Source: Eunapius fragilis
Taxonomy: Eukaryota; Porifera; Demospongiae; Spongillida; Spongillidae
DNA length: 64,000 nt
Reading direction: 5' to 3'
Assembly (NCBI GenBank): GCA_963681505.1
Contig: OY811991.1
Location: 3,656,438-3,720,437 of the forward strand
The notes under the pieces were generated by a model. It saw nothing but the letters and a program-made list of their open reading frames with translations. It was not told the origin of the DNA and made no database searches. The position numbers and the translations under genes are program-made. Positions 23,473 through 35,584 of the stretch are shown here, in pieces. Within the stretch, counting starts at the first letter, position 1; the number at the start of each line of letters is the position of its first letter.

Positions 23473-23994
23473 CTCAGATGACTAGACTGAATACAACACG
23501 AAATACTACTAAGATATTAAACTAAAAAGAAGAGCCTACAGTTTTATTTACGTATCAAGCTTGATACTGAGACGCACCCAATTCCATTGTGTTCTTTTGA
23601 AGCCTACGAAAAGCCCTCCGAGACCAAATTGGACCCCCGACGTCAGGGCACGACAAACAAGTTCACGTGATCAGTACGTTTTCAAAGGAGAATTAAAAGT
23701 GCTCACGCGATAAGTGTACCTTTGTAACGTTGGCGTTTTTTTAAGGTGAGAAAAGTTTCCCAACCCTCGTGGTAAGGGTTTGGGAAGAAGGACTTTGAAT
23801 GTGTACATCTATGCACCATCTTAATGATATTTTGCTGAATTTTAATACGCTATAAACGTATATTCGCCGTTTACTAAGATAACCATGATACGTTCTTGCT
23901 TATTGTATCCTAGAGCGTTCACAGTAACAACCCCCTATTATCTTTAGACGAAGAAATAACCTGTAATATTTTATGTCCTATAACAGACATAAAA
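23473..23994. promoter_or_regulatory. Shared upstream region of paxillin and PPP4C
   Basis: The two genes start head-to-head with 522 bp between start codons. This must hold both promoters and 5' UTRs. No TATA box or known factor site is convincing. Confidence 0.5.
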
Positions 23995-24062
23995 ATGACG
24001 ACTTACTCCGATCTTGACAGGTAATAGTATTCATAACTATGCGACCTGGTGTTATGTACTGA

Positions 24063-24115
<53 letters not shown>

Positions 24116-27100
24116 AGGCAAATAGAACAGCTACGAAGATGCGAAATTATCAAGGAGAGTGAGGTCAAGGTTCTGTGTGCCAAAGCTAGGTAATAAAAGC
24201 ATGACTAGCATTATGTATGTTGTGTGTGTACATGTATATGCACAAGTTGACAATCATTATTCTCAGAGAAATACTTATTGAAGAAAGCAATGTTCAAAGA
24301 GTAGATCCACCTGTCACAGTAAGGCAGCCATTATTGTGTCTAGAATTAGTTAATGACAGATGATTTTAATGCAGATTTGTGGAGATATCCATGGCCAGTT
24401 CTATGATCTTAAAGAATTGTTTAAAGTAAAAATATCTCACTGATTTTCTATGTAATAGATGGTAAAGAGTTTGTGCTTTCAGGTGGGAGGAGATGTCCCG
24501 GAAACAAACTATTTATTTCTTGGTGACTTTGTTGACAGAGGATTTTATAGTGTTGAGACATTTCTCCTTCTACTTGCACTTAAGGTTTGTAAATAATAAT
24601 ACGATGTCTTTGAAAACCAGCTCAATGAAATTATTTGTATATTTCCATGTACAGAATCTTGCATTGTATACTTAAATGGTTTCTTGTATATAGTATTTTG
24701 TAGCTACAAAACACTAGCTGCACTGTCTATAGAGCTATCCATAGTGCTGTTTTTATGTAGCATTTGATGTCTTTAAATGGACACTTTCTGTTGAAATACT
24801 TCTGTTGTACTTATAGGTGCGGTATCCAGATAGAATTACACTAATTCGAGGCAATCATGAAAGCAGGCAGATAACACAGGTAAGCCACTGCTGTATTAGC
24901 AAAGGGAGTGGTCATTTAGACAATACTTCCTTTTTTTGGCTTCTCTGTTTGCCCATCTAATGCTTTGTATTCTATTCTTGTTGGCAATACTTGTACCATA
25001 CCATTGCCAGCCTATTGGTGATCAAGATAGCCTGTTGGCTGTGACATTGTTGTTGTAGGGGGGGAAGAGGGGGGGGGGGGGGGGGAGAGGGCTGCGCTAG
25101 TGAAGAGAGGGATGGTCTGTGTGAAGCATTTCTATGCTGCTTCCATTGGTACTGCCTAACGATTGGCCCTTTCTATTATGGATTTACATTATAACTTAAA
25201 TTTATATTATTATTACATGTGGTGGACAAGTGACTCAAGTGAGTAGTTCGGTTAGTTCATTTCCCTTTTGGACCTAATCCTGTGGAAGTGTCCAAATGAT
25301 TACACTTGGAAGGATTGTTAGCATTCATGTTTTGGCAAATTTCATATTAACTTTATGATTTTGTGGCACTAAGGGATGAAGTTATCAAAGGATGTTTGAG
25401 AATGTTGTCATTCCACTGTAGTAGCTGCCAGTTATTAATTGACTTGGTTTCAGGTGTATGGATTTTATGATGAGTGCAGAAGAAAGTATGGTTCGGTCAA
25501 TGTTTGGCGTTACTGCACTGAAATATTTGACTATCTCAGCCTATCAGCAATTGTTGAAGGAAAGGTAGAAAACTGCTGATTGATAGTTCTGGTAGTTCTG
25601 TTTCTAAACTTGCTGTGATGTTTGATTTAGATTTTCTGTGTTCATGGTGGCCTCTCTCCATCAATAAACTCAATAGACCAGGTACTTATATGTCTTTAAA
25701 TGTATGTTGATTTCAATACTGTCATTGGGTGATGTGTTGACACTGTGATGGTATATTGTACACAATATCTCACCCACATGTATTGAAATACCACTTCCCA
25801 TACATATATATTTATTCCAACCATAATTGTATTACCTAATTTTTTTTGTTGTAAATATGACCATTCACATAATTATTTTGATGGCCTTTGCCAGTTTGAA
25901 AGAGCATTGCTTGCATGTTTGATTATGCATGAGTCAGTCTATTATAAAACAAGATGTAGTAGTATAGAGATGAATCTACTCATCAGGTGTGATTTGTTGG
26001 AGCACATCTGGGAGCTTAAAGCTTGGCATGATTTTGAATGAACTTGTGAGCTAGTAATATTGTCCAAATCACACAAATAGATAGCACCATTACATCTTTG
26101 TATGAAAATGATTTGTTGACCTGTAATACCTCATACAAACCTAGCTAGTTGTCTCTTAATTGCAACTCTTTATGGTGAATATGTATATGTTACTAATACA
26201 ACTATCGGTGAGGCAACCAAAATGGCTGCTAGCTTTCAAGTACATATATCTCAAGCCTACAAATCATTTTCCCCACACGAAATTGAATTAATATCCCTTT
26301 AAAAGATTTGGATTGTGCTGATATGAAATTTTGCTATCTTACAGTTTAAATAATAATTATTGTTATACTTTAATCCCGTTAACAAAATCACATCTGATGG
26401 GTGCATCACTAAAATAAACATTGCCTTGTACAAAAAGAGACTCGTGAATTGCAGCACCAACATACAAGCAATGCTCTTTCAAACTGGCAAAGGTCGTCAC
26501 CACTATTATGCAGTATGTGGGAAGTGGTATTTCCAGTGTTGTAATTTAATTACCCTAATGGATGTACACTTATCATTTCAGTGCTGCAAATATAAATTCA
26601 GGTCATAAATGTGCATATTATAGTGTACTTGTTATTAAAGTGGGCAAGAGCATATATTGCAATGTGGTGATTTATTTATGCACTAATAGATAGCTTCCTA
26701 TTTGTGATATTGAGGTAATTTTTTCATTTTAGTTTTATTTTAATCACGCGGTCCATGAAAGTTTGATACCAAATCAACAAAAAGTACGAACTGCCTCAAA
26801 CCAAAAGTTGCTGCTAGTGTTTTTAGCAGCAATATTTGCATTGTGTACGATAAAATTAAAATGATCATTTGGACAAAAATACGCATTGTTTCTACATTTG
26901 CAGGTGTTATGGTTGAGGCACGCTATGTAGTCAAAGACAGCGGGCTGAGATTGTTGCTTAGAACTGCACTCTTTTCCCCCGGATACGATTAAAAGATATC
27001 ATCCGGTTATGTCTAATAGTCAATATACTATTATACAAATGCTTCAGACATGCACAGAATAATATGCTTTACTGGCATAGCAACTTGCAGCAAACTGATT

Positions 27101-29787
27101 AATCACCATAGCAGCCCATACTTGAGTGGGTCGCAACATATATATGATATGTCCCTAAAGTTCTATCTCTATCTAAACAGTGTATTCTACAGCACATCCG
27201 GTTGAGGCATGCAATAGTCAACACATTTTCCAATTCTAGAAAGGCAAGTGCTCTATGGTCCATAAACTGTCATGTACATGTATATACCTTACTAGAGGAC
27301 AAAAACAAGTGACTTGAAAGTGTAGAATCAAAGTACAGATCACATCATTACGGCTGAAATTCTTCATGTTCATCAACATCTGTAGGACACACCAGTTGAT
27401 CACTTGTATAAGGATCTAGAACCAGCAATCAGTGTGCTTTAAGAATATGTCCATTTCTGGGTTAAAAAATAATGCGCGGCTACTTTTTAAATAGCATGGT
27501 GCTACATTAGCCAAGTATCTATGTACCTACATTTTTTAAGCCTTACCACCCCCCCCACCCCCCCCTTTGTTAAATTAGCCTGGCTCAAACTACATAAAAA
27601 CAGGTTCAAGTGTAGTTTAGTTCATTGTTCTTAGAAACCGATAATAGTGGAGAAAATATTAATACCAGATTGAGTTCATTTAGATCTTTTTTCATTTAGA
27701 AGAATTGCATCTCTAGAGAATATTCACCTCAATATCAATATTGCTGATAATATATTATCATAGTGCCGTTTAATTAACCACCACATCCACATTGTCGTGA
27801 CATTATTTCCTTGATGATGTCACCCACTTTAAGGTTAGAGGAATGCAACTCTGCAGCCAGTTATTGCTTATGCATCCAGCTAAGGTGCACCAAAATTGCA
27901 AATGGAAGTGTATATTGATGCAATGCTACTTAGGAATATCACAATGGCTTAAGATTTTCATGAAATACTAATTACAACATATGAAGGTTATTGTAGGAAT
28001 TAATTAACTGAAATTGTTAAATAATAATAATTAATCAAAATGTCATTTTTGTTTCAAATGAATCAACTATTTCAAACAATGCAGTAAAAATCTAATAACT
28101 TTGTTTATGTATATGGGCGTACTGTCTACAACTTTACAGGAGGATTTTTTAAATGTGTAGTTTAGTAAAAATGCATTTTCAATAGTATTGTCAGAAAATA
28201 GCAGTTGATAATCTGAAGCAATTTGTTTCATATTTATAAAGTAGACAGGTGACACTATAATTACAGAGGCTTTTCTTGATAAAGGTTCAACTTTACATGA
28301 AATAGCAGAGACCATGACATATTGTCAAGAAAAGCCTCTGTAATTATAGTGTCATCTATGCACAAGGCTAGCACCAAACTCTTGAATATACAAAGTATAT
28401 CTTCGTTTCCTTTGAATGATTGAATGCCGCCTCTAGTTCAGACATCTTTAAGTGCTTAGAAGCATGAGCATCTGTCAGCTGACTTTCTCTGCAATGCATT
28501 CAGCATCACTGGCAACTGAGCAAATTATAAAGTATTGACTCATATTTGGTTGCTATGCTCATGAGCTTTAGTTTGAAATAATACTTCAGGCAAGTCTTGC
28601 CATGACGCACCTTAGTTTGCTAAAGTCGCAAACATGCACCTAGCTGTCAACTATAAATTTGACATCCCAGATTTTTGTAACTTTTGACAAGTAATTGCAC
28701 CAGTTATTGTGCTTGTAGATATGTGGAATTCAAATATAATGAATATTAGCTATAAATTCAAATTTACTACATTCTAAATAGTTGCAGGAGCTCATGCTTC
28801 ACCATTGAAATATATAGTATGTATAACAACTGCAGTGTTTTGCATATTCACTGCGATGGGAGTTGTTAATTTTATGCAAATACTGTGCACTGTGCAACAA
28901 AGCTATATACTTATTTTTATATGTTTTGAAATTGTTGTATTTGTATATTGCCGAGGCTACTTTTTTCATTTTATTTCTATAAAGATCAGAGTCATTGATC
29001 GAAAACAGGAAGTTCCTCATGATGGACCAATGTGTGACTTACTATGGTCAGACCCAGAAGGTAACAGACACTCACAATTGTGTTTAGTTATCATTTGTAT
29101 GTTTCGACAGATATTGAAGGCTGGGGAGTTAGTCCCAGAGGAGCAGGATTTCTCTTTGGTTCTGATGTAGTTGCACAGGTATGTATGTGAAAATAGGACA
29201 CACACATGTCCTTTGCATTTCCTTTCTATATAAGCCATGAATGCTATAAGTATGGGTCTTTAGATATGCTGTTCAGCAACAACAAAGACCTCAAGAATTG
29301 TGCATTGTGCTAAATGTCAACCCACATGTACATGTAGAAGCCCTCTTCTCATAAGCATAAGTTGTATCGTAAATGATGATGGTCAAAGATGCTTCTTTAC
29401 AATTGTGTTTATTTCATACATAGTTCAATGCAACTAACAACATAGATCAAATCTGTCGTGCACACCAACTTGTGATGGAAGGGTATAAGTGGCATTTCAA
29501 TGAAACAGTGCTAACTGTGTGGTCAGCTCCGAATTACTGTTACAGGTTTGCTCCAACAACAAATATATTACATTAGGTTATGCTTAATATAATTGTGTTT
29601 TTGTAGGTGTGGCAATGTTGCAGCTATTTTCGAACTGGACGAAAATCTGCGGAAGAACTATACCATATTTGAGGCGGCACCTAATGCAAGTTCTGTGAAG
29701 TTTACTAAAACACAACTCATCTTTCTGTCAATATAGGATATCAGAGGCGAGCCTACAAAGAAGCCAATTCCAGAGTATTTTCTTTAA
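23995..29787 (+). CDS. PPP4C: PPP4C, protein phosphatase 4 catalytic subunit
   Basis: Thirteen exons: 23995-24020, 24118-24189, 24267-24318, 24375-24425, 24483-24584, 24817-24879, 25454-25564, 25631-25681, 28985-29060, 29111-29178, 29424-29545, 29607-29685, 29737-29787. They encode 307 residues, the same length as human PPP4C. Metal-binding motifs GDIHGQ, GDFVDRG and GNHE are intact, as are the CVHGGLSPS and APNYCYRCGN segments. The C-terminus is YFL, whose leucine is carboxymethylated in this family. [15 protein letters not shown] at the N-terminus separates it from PP2A and PP6. It is a Ser/Thr phosphatase acting in DNA repair, centrosome and signalling complexes. Introns are short apart from intron 8 (3.3 kb), which hosts foldback repeats. 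The penultimate exon most likely ends at a GC donor. Confidence 0.97.
24065..24113 (+). repeat. (TG)n microsatellite in PPP4C intron 1
   Basis: About 24 TG units fill half of the 97-bp intron and end four bases before the AG acceptor, where a polypyrimidine tract would be expected. Confidence 0.9.
25785..26560. repeat. Diverged foldback element
   Basis: TTTGCCAGTTTGAAAGAGCA near 25888 is inverted near 26475. GAAATACCACTTCCC near 25785 is inverted near 26520, and TCATCAGGTGTGATTT near 25980 is also inverted. Together these give long arms of unequal preservation around an AT-rich centre. Confidence 0.7.
28249..28354. repeat. Hairpin with 30-bp perfect arms
   Basis: TGACACTATAATTACAGAGG and the next ten bases (28249-28278) are exactly inverted at 28325-28354, with a 46-base loop. 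It looks like a MITE remnant inside PPP4C intron 8. Confidence 0.8.
29686..29736 (+). other. Probable GC-AG intron in PPP4C
   Basis: The donor is AAT/GCAAGT and the acceptor ATATAG/GATATC. This splice gives [15 protein letters not shown] and a total of exactly 307 residues, collinear with vertebrate PPP4C. An in-frame GT alternative at 29695 (TCT/GTGAAG) would add three residues and has a weaker donor. Confidence 0.75.
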
Positions 29788-29940
29788 TATTTATTTGCTA
29801 AACTTATTCTGTCTCTCTTTTATCTGTATGTTTGTATTTGTCTTTTGATATGGACCTTAACCTTGTTACAATATACAGCGTTTAATAATTTAATGACTGG
29901 CAGAACTGTGCACTGTGTCATTAAATACTTCAAGAGTCAC

Positions 29941-31411
29941 TCATACAGGGCCCAGTAGATGGGGATTTGGTACTGCAGCACCTTCATGTCTTTTAATCTC
30001 ATTCGTGATTTCTGTGAGATCTTTGATAAATGTTTGAACCTAATGATGATGGGATAATATACAAGCCCTGTACAGTGCCCAGTGCTACCTTTTCCAACTG
30101 AAGTAATGTCTGTCCAGCTTCTGAGGGTGGCATCTTTTTCTGTAAGTGTTTGTACATTAGGGTAAGTAAGTTGTGGGTTGCCATTTTTATTTGCCCGAGC
30201 AGCAAAGTTTTCTTGGCAGCAGTGGTTTGTATTCGAGCCCATTCAGATTCCCTGAAACTCGTTGAATAGCTCAGGACTATTAGAAAGTTTATATAGCTCA
30301 CCATTTGACTGTTTCACTTTGAACTTCTTCTAATATTGTCTGCAAGTTAGCCAACTGAAAAGGTTCGTGTATATTAAACGCATCAAAAATAATTCAAGTG
30401 ACATACTTCATTGTTGTAGCCTAGAATTTCATTTGTCCTTTCCTTTTCAAGTGTTTATAAAGTGTCATTGAAACAGAAAATAATACATAATTACCTCTGT
30501 AAATCTTATTAGGTCTGTCCTTTCTGTCTCAATCGAATCTTGATTTTTACGTTCCCGCTCCAAAAGATCCTATCAATTTTAATAACATAATTTCAACAGA
30601 ATGTAAATGTTATTGCATCAGCACTTCTCTGGTTTGTTTGAGTGTTTCGTATCGGCTGATGATCTCTTGGGTTTCATCAAACTATAAAATGGGAGCACGT
30701 AACGAATACTATTTTAACATAGTGCTTACTTCATCCGATTGTTCAACGACTTTCTCCAAAAACTGACGATACATTGTGTATTTTTTAAGTTTTGCTTTTT
30801 GTTTTTTTCCAGTAAAAGTAAGCTCTTCGATTTCCTGTACTAGTCTACGTACATTTTTAAGAATAGTTGGTTGTTGCTGTGGATAAACTTGTTTCTAACC
30901 TTTCTATCTCCTTGTCTTTCTGTCTGCAAAGGTCTTGTTCATTCTTGGCTTTCTTTAATGCTCTTGCACGTTTCAAATCATTTTCCTAATGCAAAAAGAA
31001 TCTGAAAAGTGTACTAAGAGAATAGGATAGTGAGTACCTTTAGGAATTTATCAAATTTTAGTAGCGACTCCTTAAGCTTTTGCTCTTTCCTTTGTAGTTC
31101 GTCTCTCCTTTGTTGCAAAGTTTCCATTTTCATTTGAAATTCCTGAAATATGTATGTAATTGAAAAGAAAAACATAGCCTTCGCACCTCTTTCTGCACAG
31201 CAAGAGCCTGCTCTACTTCGGCCATTTCTCTTTTCTTTTCTAGCAATCGAGTAGCAGGAGTTAAGTGATCGGCTTCCTGTTCCGGCATTTTCCTTAAATT
31301 TTATCATTGTTAGTTGACATCTTTCCTCAATAAATCTGAATAGTAAACTTACACCATCAACCTGTTCTCAAAAGTTGTTTTGAAGTAGTCTTCCAGACCT
31401 GTCGTAGCCAT
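29941..31411 (-). CDS. CCDC42: CCDC42-family flagellar coiled-coil protein
   Basis: Eleven exons on the minus strand: 31411-31353, 31292-31187, 31142-31038, 30985-30900, 30844-30730, 30681-30625, 30569-30495, 30442-30407, 30354-30302, 30251-30089, 30039-29941. They give 317 residues, almost the length of human CCDC42 (316). Family blocks are clear: [20 protein letters not shown], the [13 protein letters not shown] helix, [14 protein letters not shown] and [20 protein letters not shown]. The whole protein is predicted coiled coil. CCDC42/CFAP73/MIA2 relatives act in sperm manchette or in motile axonemes (family knowledge). Choice between CCDC42 and CFAP73 orthology is open. Every intron is about 43-60 bp. 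Its 3' end converges on PPP4C, 153 bp away, and its 5' end is 58 bp from a divergent WD40 gene. Confidence 0.92.
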
Positions 31412-31469
31412 TTCGATCGTATTTTGTTGCTATGGATACTATTTACGGCATCAGAGCCCCACCCCTGCA
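31412..31469. promoter_or_regulatory. 58-bp bidirectional promoter with an RFX X-box
   Basis: Between the two divergent start codons lies GTTGCTATGGATAC at 31426-31439. It fits the ciliary X-box consensus (GTNRCC..RGNAAC type, RYYNYYATRRNRAC) at 13 of 14 positions. RFX factors bind this motif to drive ciliary genes. With so little space the site should serve both genes. Confidence 0.75.
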
Positions 31470-33156
31470 ATGCCGGTCCTTACCGAAGAGCTTCTACGAC
31501 TTAAGGGTCATCGTTGGCAAGTATCTTGCGTGGCATTTAGTCCTGACGGATCAAAGTTAGCTTCTGGTGGATGGGATAAAGAAATCCACGTTAGGAATCT
31601 AGCTACTCCCGACACAAAGTACACATTAAAGGGTGCGCATAAGGTACCTATCACATCAATAAGCTGGCAGAAACCTCAAGGAAATATTATTTGCTCGGGA
31701 TCAGCAGACTGTACAGCCATTCTGTGGAATGTGTCAACTGAAAGAAGCATAGCAACATTGCGTGGTCATTATGGTTGGGTCCTCGGAACATCATTTTCAA
31801 ACGCGCTACCGTCATGCATTGCAACAGCTTCTTGGGACAAGCTAGTGCGTCTTTGGTCCCCGGAATCGCAAAATGTAATAAGTACGCTGACTGGACACCA
31901 GAAGGGAGTGTGGTCGGTTGATTTTCATCCGCGTTCTGCTGAGTTATGCTCCGGAGGCGACGAAGGAAGCGTTATCATATGGGATGCACGTAGTTGTAGA
32001 TCAGTTGCGACTTTTTCTGGCGGTCACTCAAGCGGGATCTATTGCGCAGCATGGTCTCCGGACGGCAACCTTATCGCATCCGGATCAAACGATACCAAGG
32101 TAAGTCGTTGGTATGGTAAATTGTGTTTGCGTTCATCACCAGGCAAATTGTTTGCAGGTTTGCATATGGGAGCTTCGCACGCGCTCTGTGTTAAAAACTG
32201 TTCTTGGTCACACGGATACGGTGAAAAGTATTGCATTCAATCCCCAACAGCAGAATGTAGCGATTCCTGTTGTAGCATCTGCTGGGGGTTGCACCGTTAG
32301 GCTTTCTGATTTGCGACCCTCTCATAAGACCGACATCATCACACTGACGCCACATTCAACAGGGAGGGAGGTAGAGGCAGTCGCAATTTCTCCCGATGGA
32401 ACCTTGCTTGCATCTGGTGGCCGTGACGGGCTAATTGTACTGCACAATTTGTTTGTTCCTTCTGTTCTACCGAGATCCGAGAGTTATCGCACCAGCTCGG
32501 CATTTGTTAGAACAAGCCGCACGTTTTCAAATAAACCAACCCGTGAAGAGGAGGACAATGAAGCTGATGAAAATGACATCGTGGCCGAAGTTGCGGCACT
32601 TGACAACATTCTTACTGAGCCAAAAGCATACACAAAGTTAAAGCGACTCAGCAGGACTGAAGAGAAAGGAGTAGAAATACCTATACCTACAGAAAAGCGT
32701 GTAGGACCCAGTGCAAAAAAATCACGTGCAGAAAGAGCTAAAGGAAAATCAGCTGATATTGCAAACACTGTTACTCATTTAATGCGACAAGACCCACTGC
32801 AGCTGCCACAGCCCTCATCTTTGCTTGCTTCAGAAACCATTGCATCTAAAGTGGTTGCATTCTCTTCGTCAGCAGTTCCGAAAACCACCAGTGCATCTCG
32901 TGACAAAAAGTATACACAGCCAGTTGACCTTCCAAAACTGAGAAAACAATTTGAAAAGGAAGAATTAGCAGCAGAAATTGAAGAGGAAGTTGCCACTGGT
33001 ATTCCACAGGTGTTGTCTTCCAGTAGTATTCCACAAGTGTTGTCTTCCAGTACCATTCCACAGGTGTTGTCGTCCAGTAGCATTCCATATGTTACTTCCT
33101 CAATCATAGATGAAAGTGAAAATGAGGAAGAGGATGATGGATTGACTATGATATAA
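31470..33156 (+). CDS. WD40-repeat protein, probably ciliary
   Basis: Two exons (31470-32099 and 32158-33156; GT-AG intron of 58 bp) give 542 residues. From about residue 8 to 325 there are roughly seven WD40 units, with typical endings DKEIHVRN, DCTAILWN, DKLVRLW, EGSVIIWD and DTKVCIWE, so a single beta-propeller is expected. The C-terminal 200 residues are low in hydrophobics and carry an acidic stretch, a basic KKSRAERAKGK segment, and three tandem IPQVLSSSS/T repeats plus a variant (residues about 511-546 of the reading, encoded at 33001-33108). It ends DDGLTMI. I do not recognise the orthologue. The shared X-box promoter with CCDC42 suggests a role in cilia or flagella. An AATAAA lies at 33338. 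Confidence 0.88.
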
Positions 33157-33640
33157 GTATAAGCACGAATTTTGTACCTTTTAGCCCAATGCATGTGCCA
33201 ATTGTGAGTGTTTAAAATGCAAGACTAAGCAATTGGCAAATTAATTTGTAATTGGCATCCAGCAGACTCCTCTGGTCTTCTGAGTGCTGATTTAGGAGAG
33301 CAATAGTTCTGAAGTATATGATGGAAGATGGTCATAGAATAAACACTACTACATGTGATTGCATGAATTCACATCTTGTACACGAAAAAAATCGTTGATT
33401 GATTTATGTCATTGAACATCTCATCATTGCATATACAGACAAATACATAAGAAGTGCTAGATTTTCCTTGCAGACTATAGCTCAATGGTAAAAATACACA
33501 AGCAATGTTGGTTGGAAAGTGTAGCTGTAATTAAAATTGATAAACCGGAGATGTTGGCAGCTTTGCATAAAATCAAACCACTACCTTTACAAGTCAATTT
33601 TGCAGCTCATAAAAGTGTAGCAACACACATACATACAAGA
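33157..33640 (+). other. 3' UTR and flank of the WD40 gene
   Basis: Holds a candidate polyadenylation signal AATAAA at 33338-33343. No other feature is recognised before the foldback at 33641. Confidence 0.5.
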
Positions 33641-33829
33641 ACTACTGTAGAATACCAGATTTAACGACCCCTTACGTGAGACCCTAAAAAAAATGGCATG
33701 TCTTTGAAAGAGCGTATCTCCAAAACCCTTCACGCCACCACATACCTTTGTCTCACGCTGATTTCAAAGACATACCATTTTTTTAGGGTCTCACTTTTTT
33801 AGGGGTCATTAAATCTGGTATTCTACAGT
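33641..33829. repeat. MITE-like foldback, about 64-bp inverted ends
   Basis: The ends ACTACTGTAGAATACCAGAT and the inverse are followed by matched blocks including GTGAGACCCTAAAAAAAATG. Arms are 64-66 bp around a loop of about 55 bases. Confidence 0.85.
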
Positions 33830-34599
33830 AGTAGTATCATTTAACACGTACAAGTATGCATTTATCTGCAAACTTATAGCTGTTGGGATCCACACCTTTC
33901 TAAGAGAACAAGGCAAATAACAGTACAAGTAGTGTGATATATAAACTATAGTTAATCACTTTTGTTTGAGTCTTGACCCAACACTTTCAAATGGTTGAAA
34001 TGGCACTCCAATGCTTCAGTAGTTGTATCAACGTAATGGTACTTCAAACCAAATTCCTCGCATGTTTTTTTTTCACAATTGGCGTGATCTTCATATAATG
34101 TGATTGAATGACACCTTGGAACAAGTGGTGAGTGGTCTGGTGGTTGAGGGCACCAGTAAATACCATCCAGATCCAGCTGTCAGTGGCATAATCTTGAGTT
34201 GTTGCGACCTGCATCTCAGCCCTAGGGTAAACAAAAGATCACCACTACATGTATGCATATTCCATTGATAGATGCCTTTAATATGTGCTTACTCGACTAT
34301 CAGACGAGGGTCGCACATTTTCACATTGTCAAATTTGTTAAGCCTAACAACAAGGCTGTGCTATAAGCAGAAGGTACATTGTCCATCTTAGATAAAGTAG
34401 TTGATTATGTCTGCAATGGAGAGGAACTTCTGTGCCGTGGGTACTACTGAAATCATTTGCAAGCATTTCAGAAGTTTTGCATATGATGCAAAGAAACTTG
34501 ACCCACATGTATGAATGAAACTTATTACTGAAATCTTAGCCCATCTCACATTCATTTGTATCTGATAGTATATGGCATACGTGTACACATACTGTAAGT

Positions 34600-34800
34600 A
34601 CGCCCTCACTTACTGATCACCCTTAGTATGCCCCCTCACTGATCACCATTAGAACGCCCCTCACTGATCACCCTTAGTGTACCCCTCATTGATCACCTTT
34701 AGTATGCCCCCTCACTGATCACCCTTAGTACGCACTGGTACACCTCCTCACTTACTGATCACCCTTAGTACCCCCACCCCCACCCCGCCCCCTCCATTAC
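34600..34800. repeat. 26-bp intronic minisatellite, pseudogene copy
   Basis: Units of CCCTCACTGATCACCCTTAG plus six bases, with variable spacing. The same array lies at the homologous intron of the intact gene (48770-48985), so it predates the duplication. Confidence 0.85.
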
Positions 34801-35584
34801 CAGTCCATGTGCACCACATTGTCCTTGCCTGGCTTTGGCCACTCCACCTATAGTTGATTATTAAATTTAATGTGGGATATGACGTTTACCAAACACTGAC
34901 TGACCTCACTAATCACGAGAAGTCTGGAATATAAGAGCCAACCAGTAGCTTTCAGTAACTCCTGCTACAAGGTTCATCAGCAGCTGATGGTGAAGTATAC
35001 AATACAGTGAGGCACACCAACTGAACGCTGAAAACACATACAGCAAACCACAAACGCAGAACATAACATGGTTTGAAGAGGAGGCAGTCTGGAATCATAC
35101 GGAAGTGATATATAAGAGTGCACGTGTGCTGTTTTATATGGCTGTATTGTATGTTGCCCCACTACAGAGGCCTGGTATATTTTATAAGTAGTCATGGTGA
35201 CTGCAGTACCAACCAGAAGTGGGTAGACAGTATGTTCTCCTATAAGACACATAGTAAATTGACACCAGATGCATCCACAACACCTTTTTCTCCACCCACA
35301 TTCTAAATGGAAAACTACCCTATGCTACTAATATTTCTAGCCCAATATTGTGGCATACCACAGATTTCCAAGGCATCACCATCAATGGAATAATGAAACG
35401 ATGAGTCATGTGGATGATCTTTCCTGCCAGAAAGGTTAGCACCTGTGTAAGCATAGGATTCATTCTAATGGCAGCTACAGAGAGAGAGGGAGAAAGACTC
35501 ATACAAATGTACAATATTAAGCACAATCATTGAGCACACACTGTTTTAATCATCAACTCTCTTCTTGACAGTTTGATAAAACTT

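Larger units (their letters stand above)
25682..28984 (+). other. PPP4C intron 8 with inverted repeats
   Basis: At 3.3 kb it is much the longest intron of the gene. It contains a diverged inverted repeat (arms about 25785-25990 and 26380-26560) and a compact hairpin at 28249-28354. It also contains short C- and A-rich runs. I see no independent coding gene in it. Confidence 0.7.

Noticed and set aside
29937-30304. Two overlapping minus-strand frames as separate genes
   Set aside because: Both are partial readings of CCDC42-like exons 9-11 running into introns.
30844-30900. A 23-bp intron in the CCDC42-like gene
   Set aside because: Too short and leads to a stop; a 55-bp intron (30845-30899) restores frame and family similarity.
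34600-34800. Regular 26-bp repeats resembling a CRISPR array
   Set aside because: No unique spacers, animal intron context, and the same array in the paralogous intron: an ordinary minisatellite.
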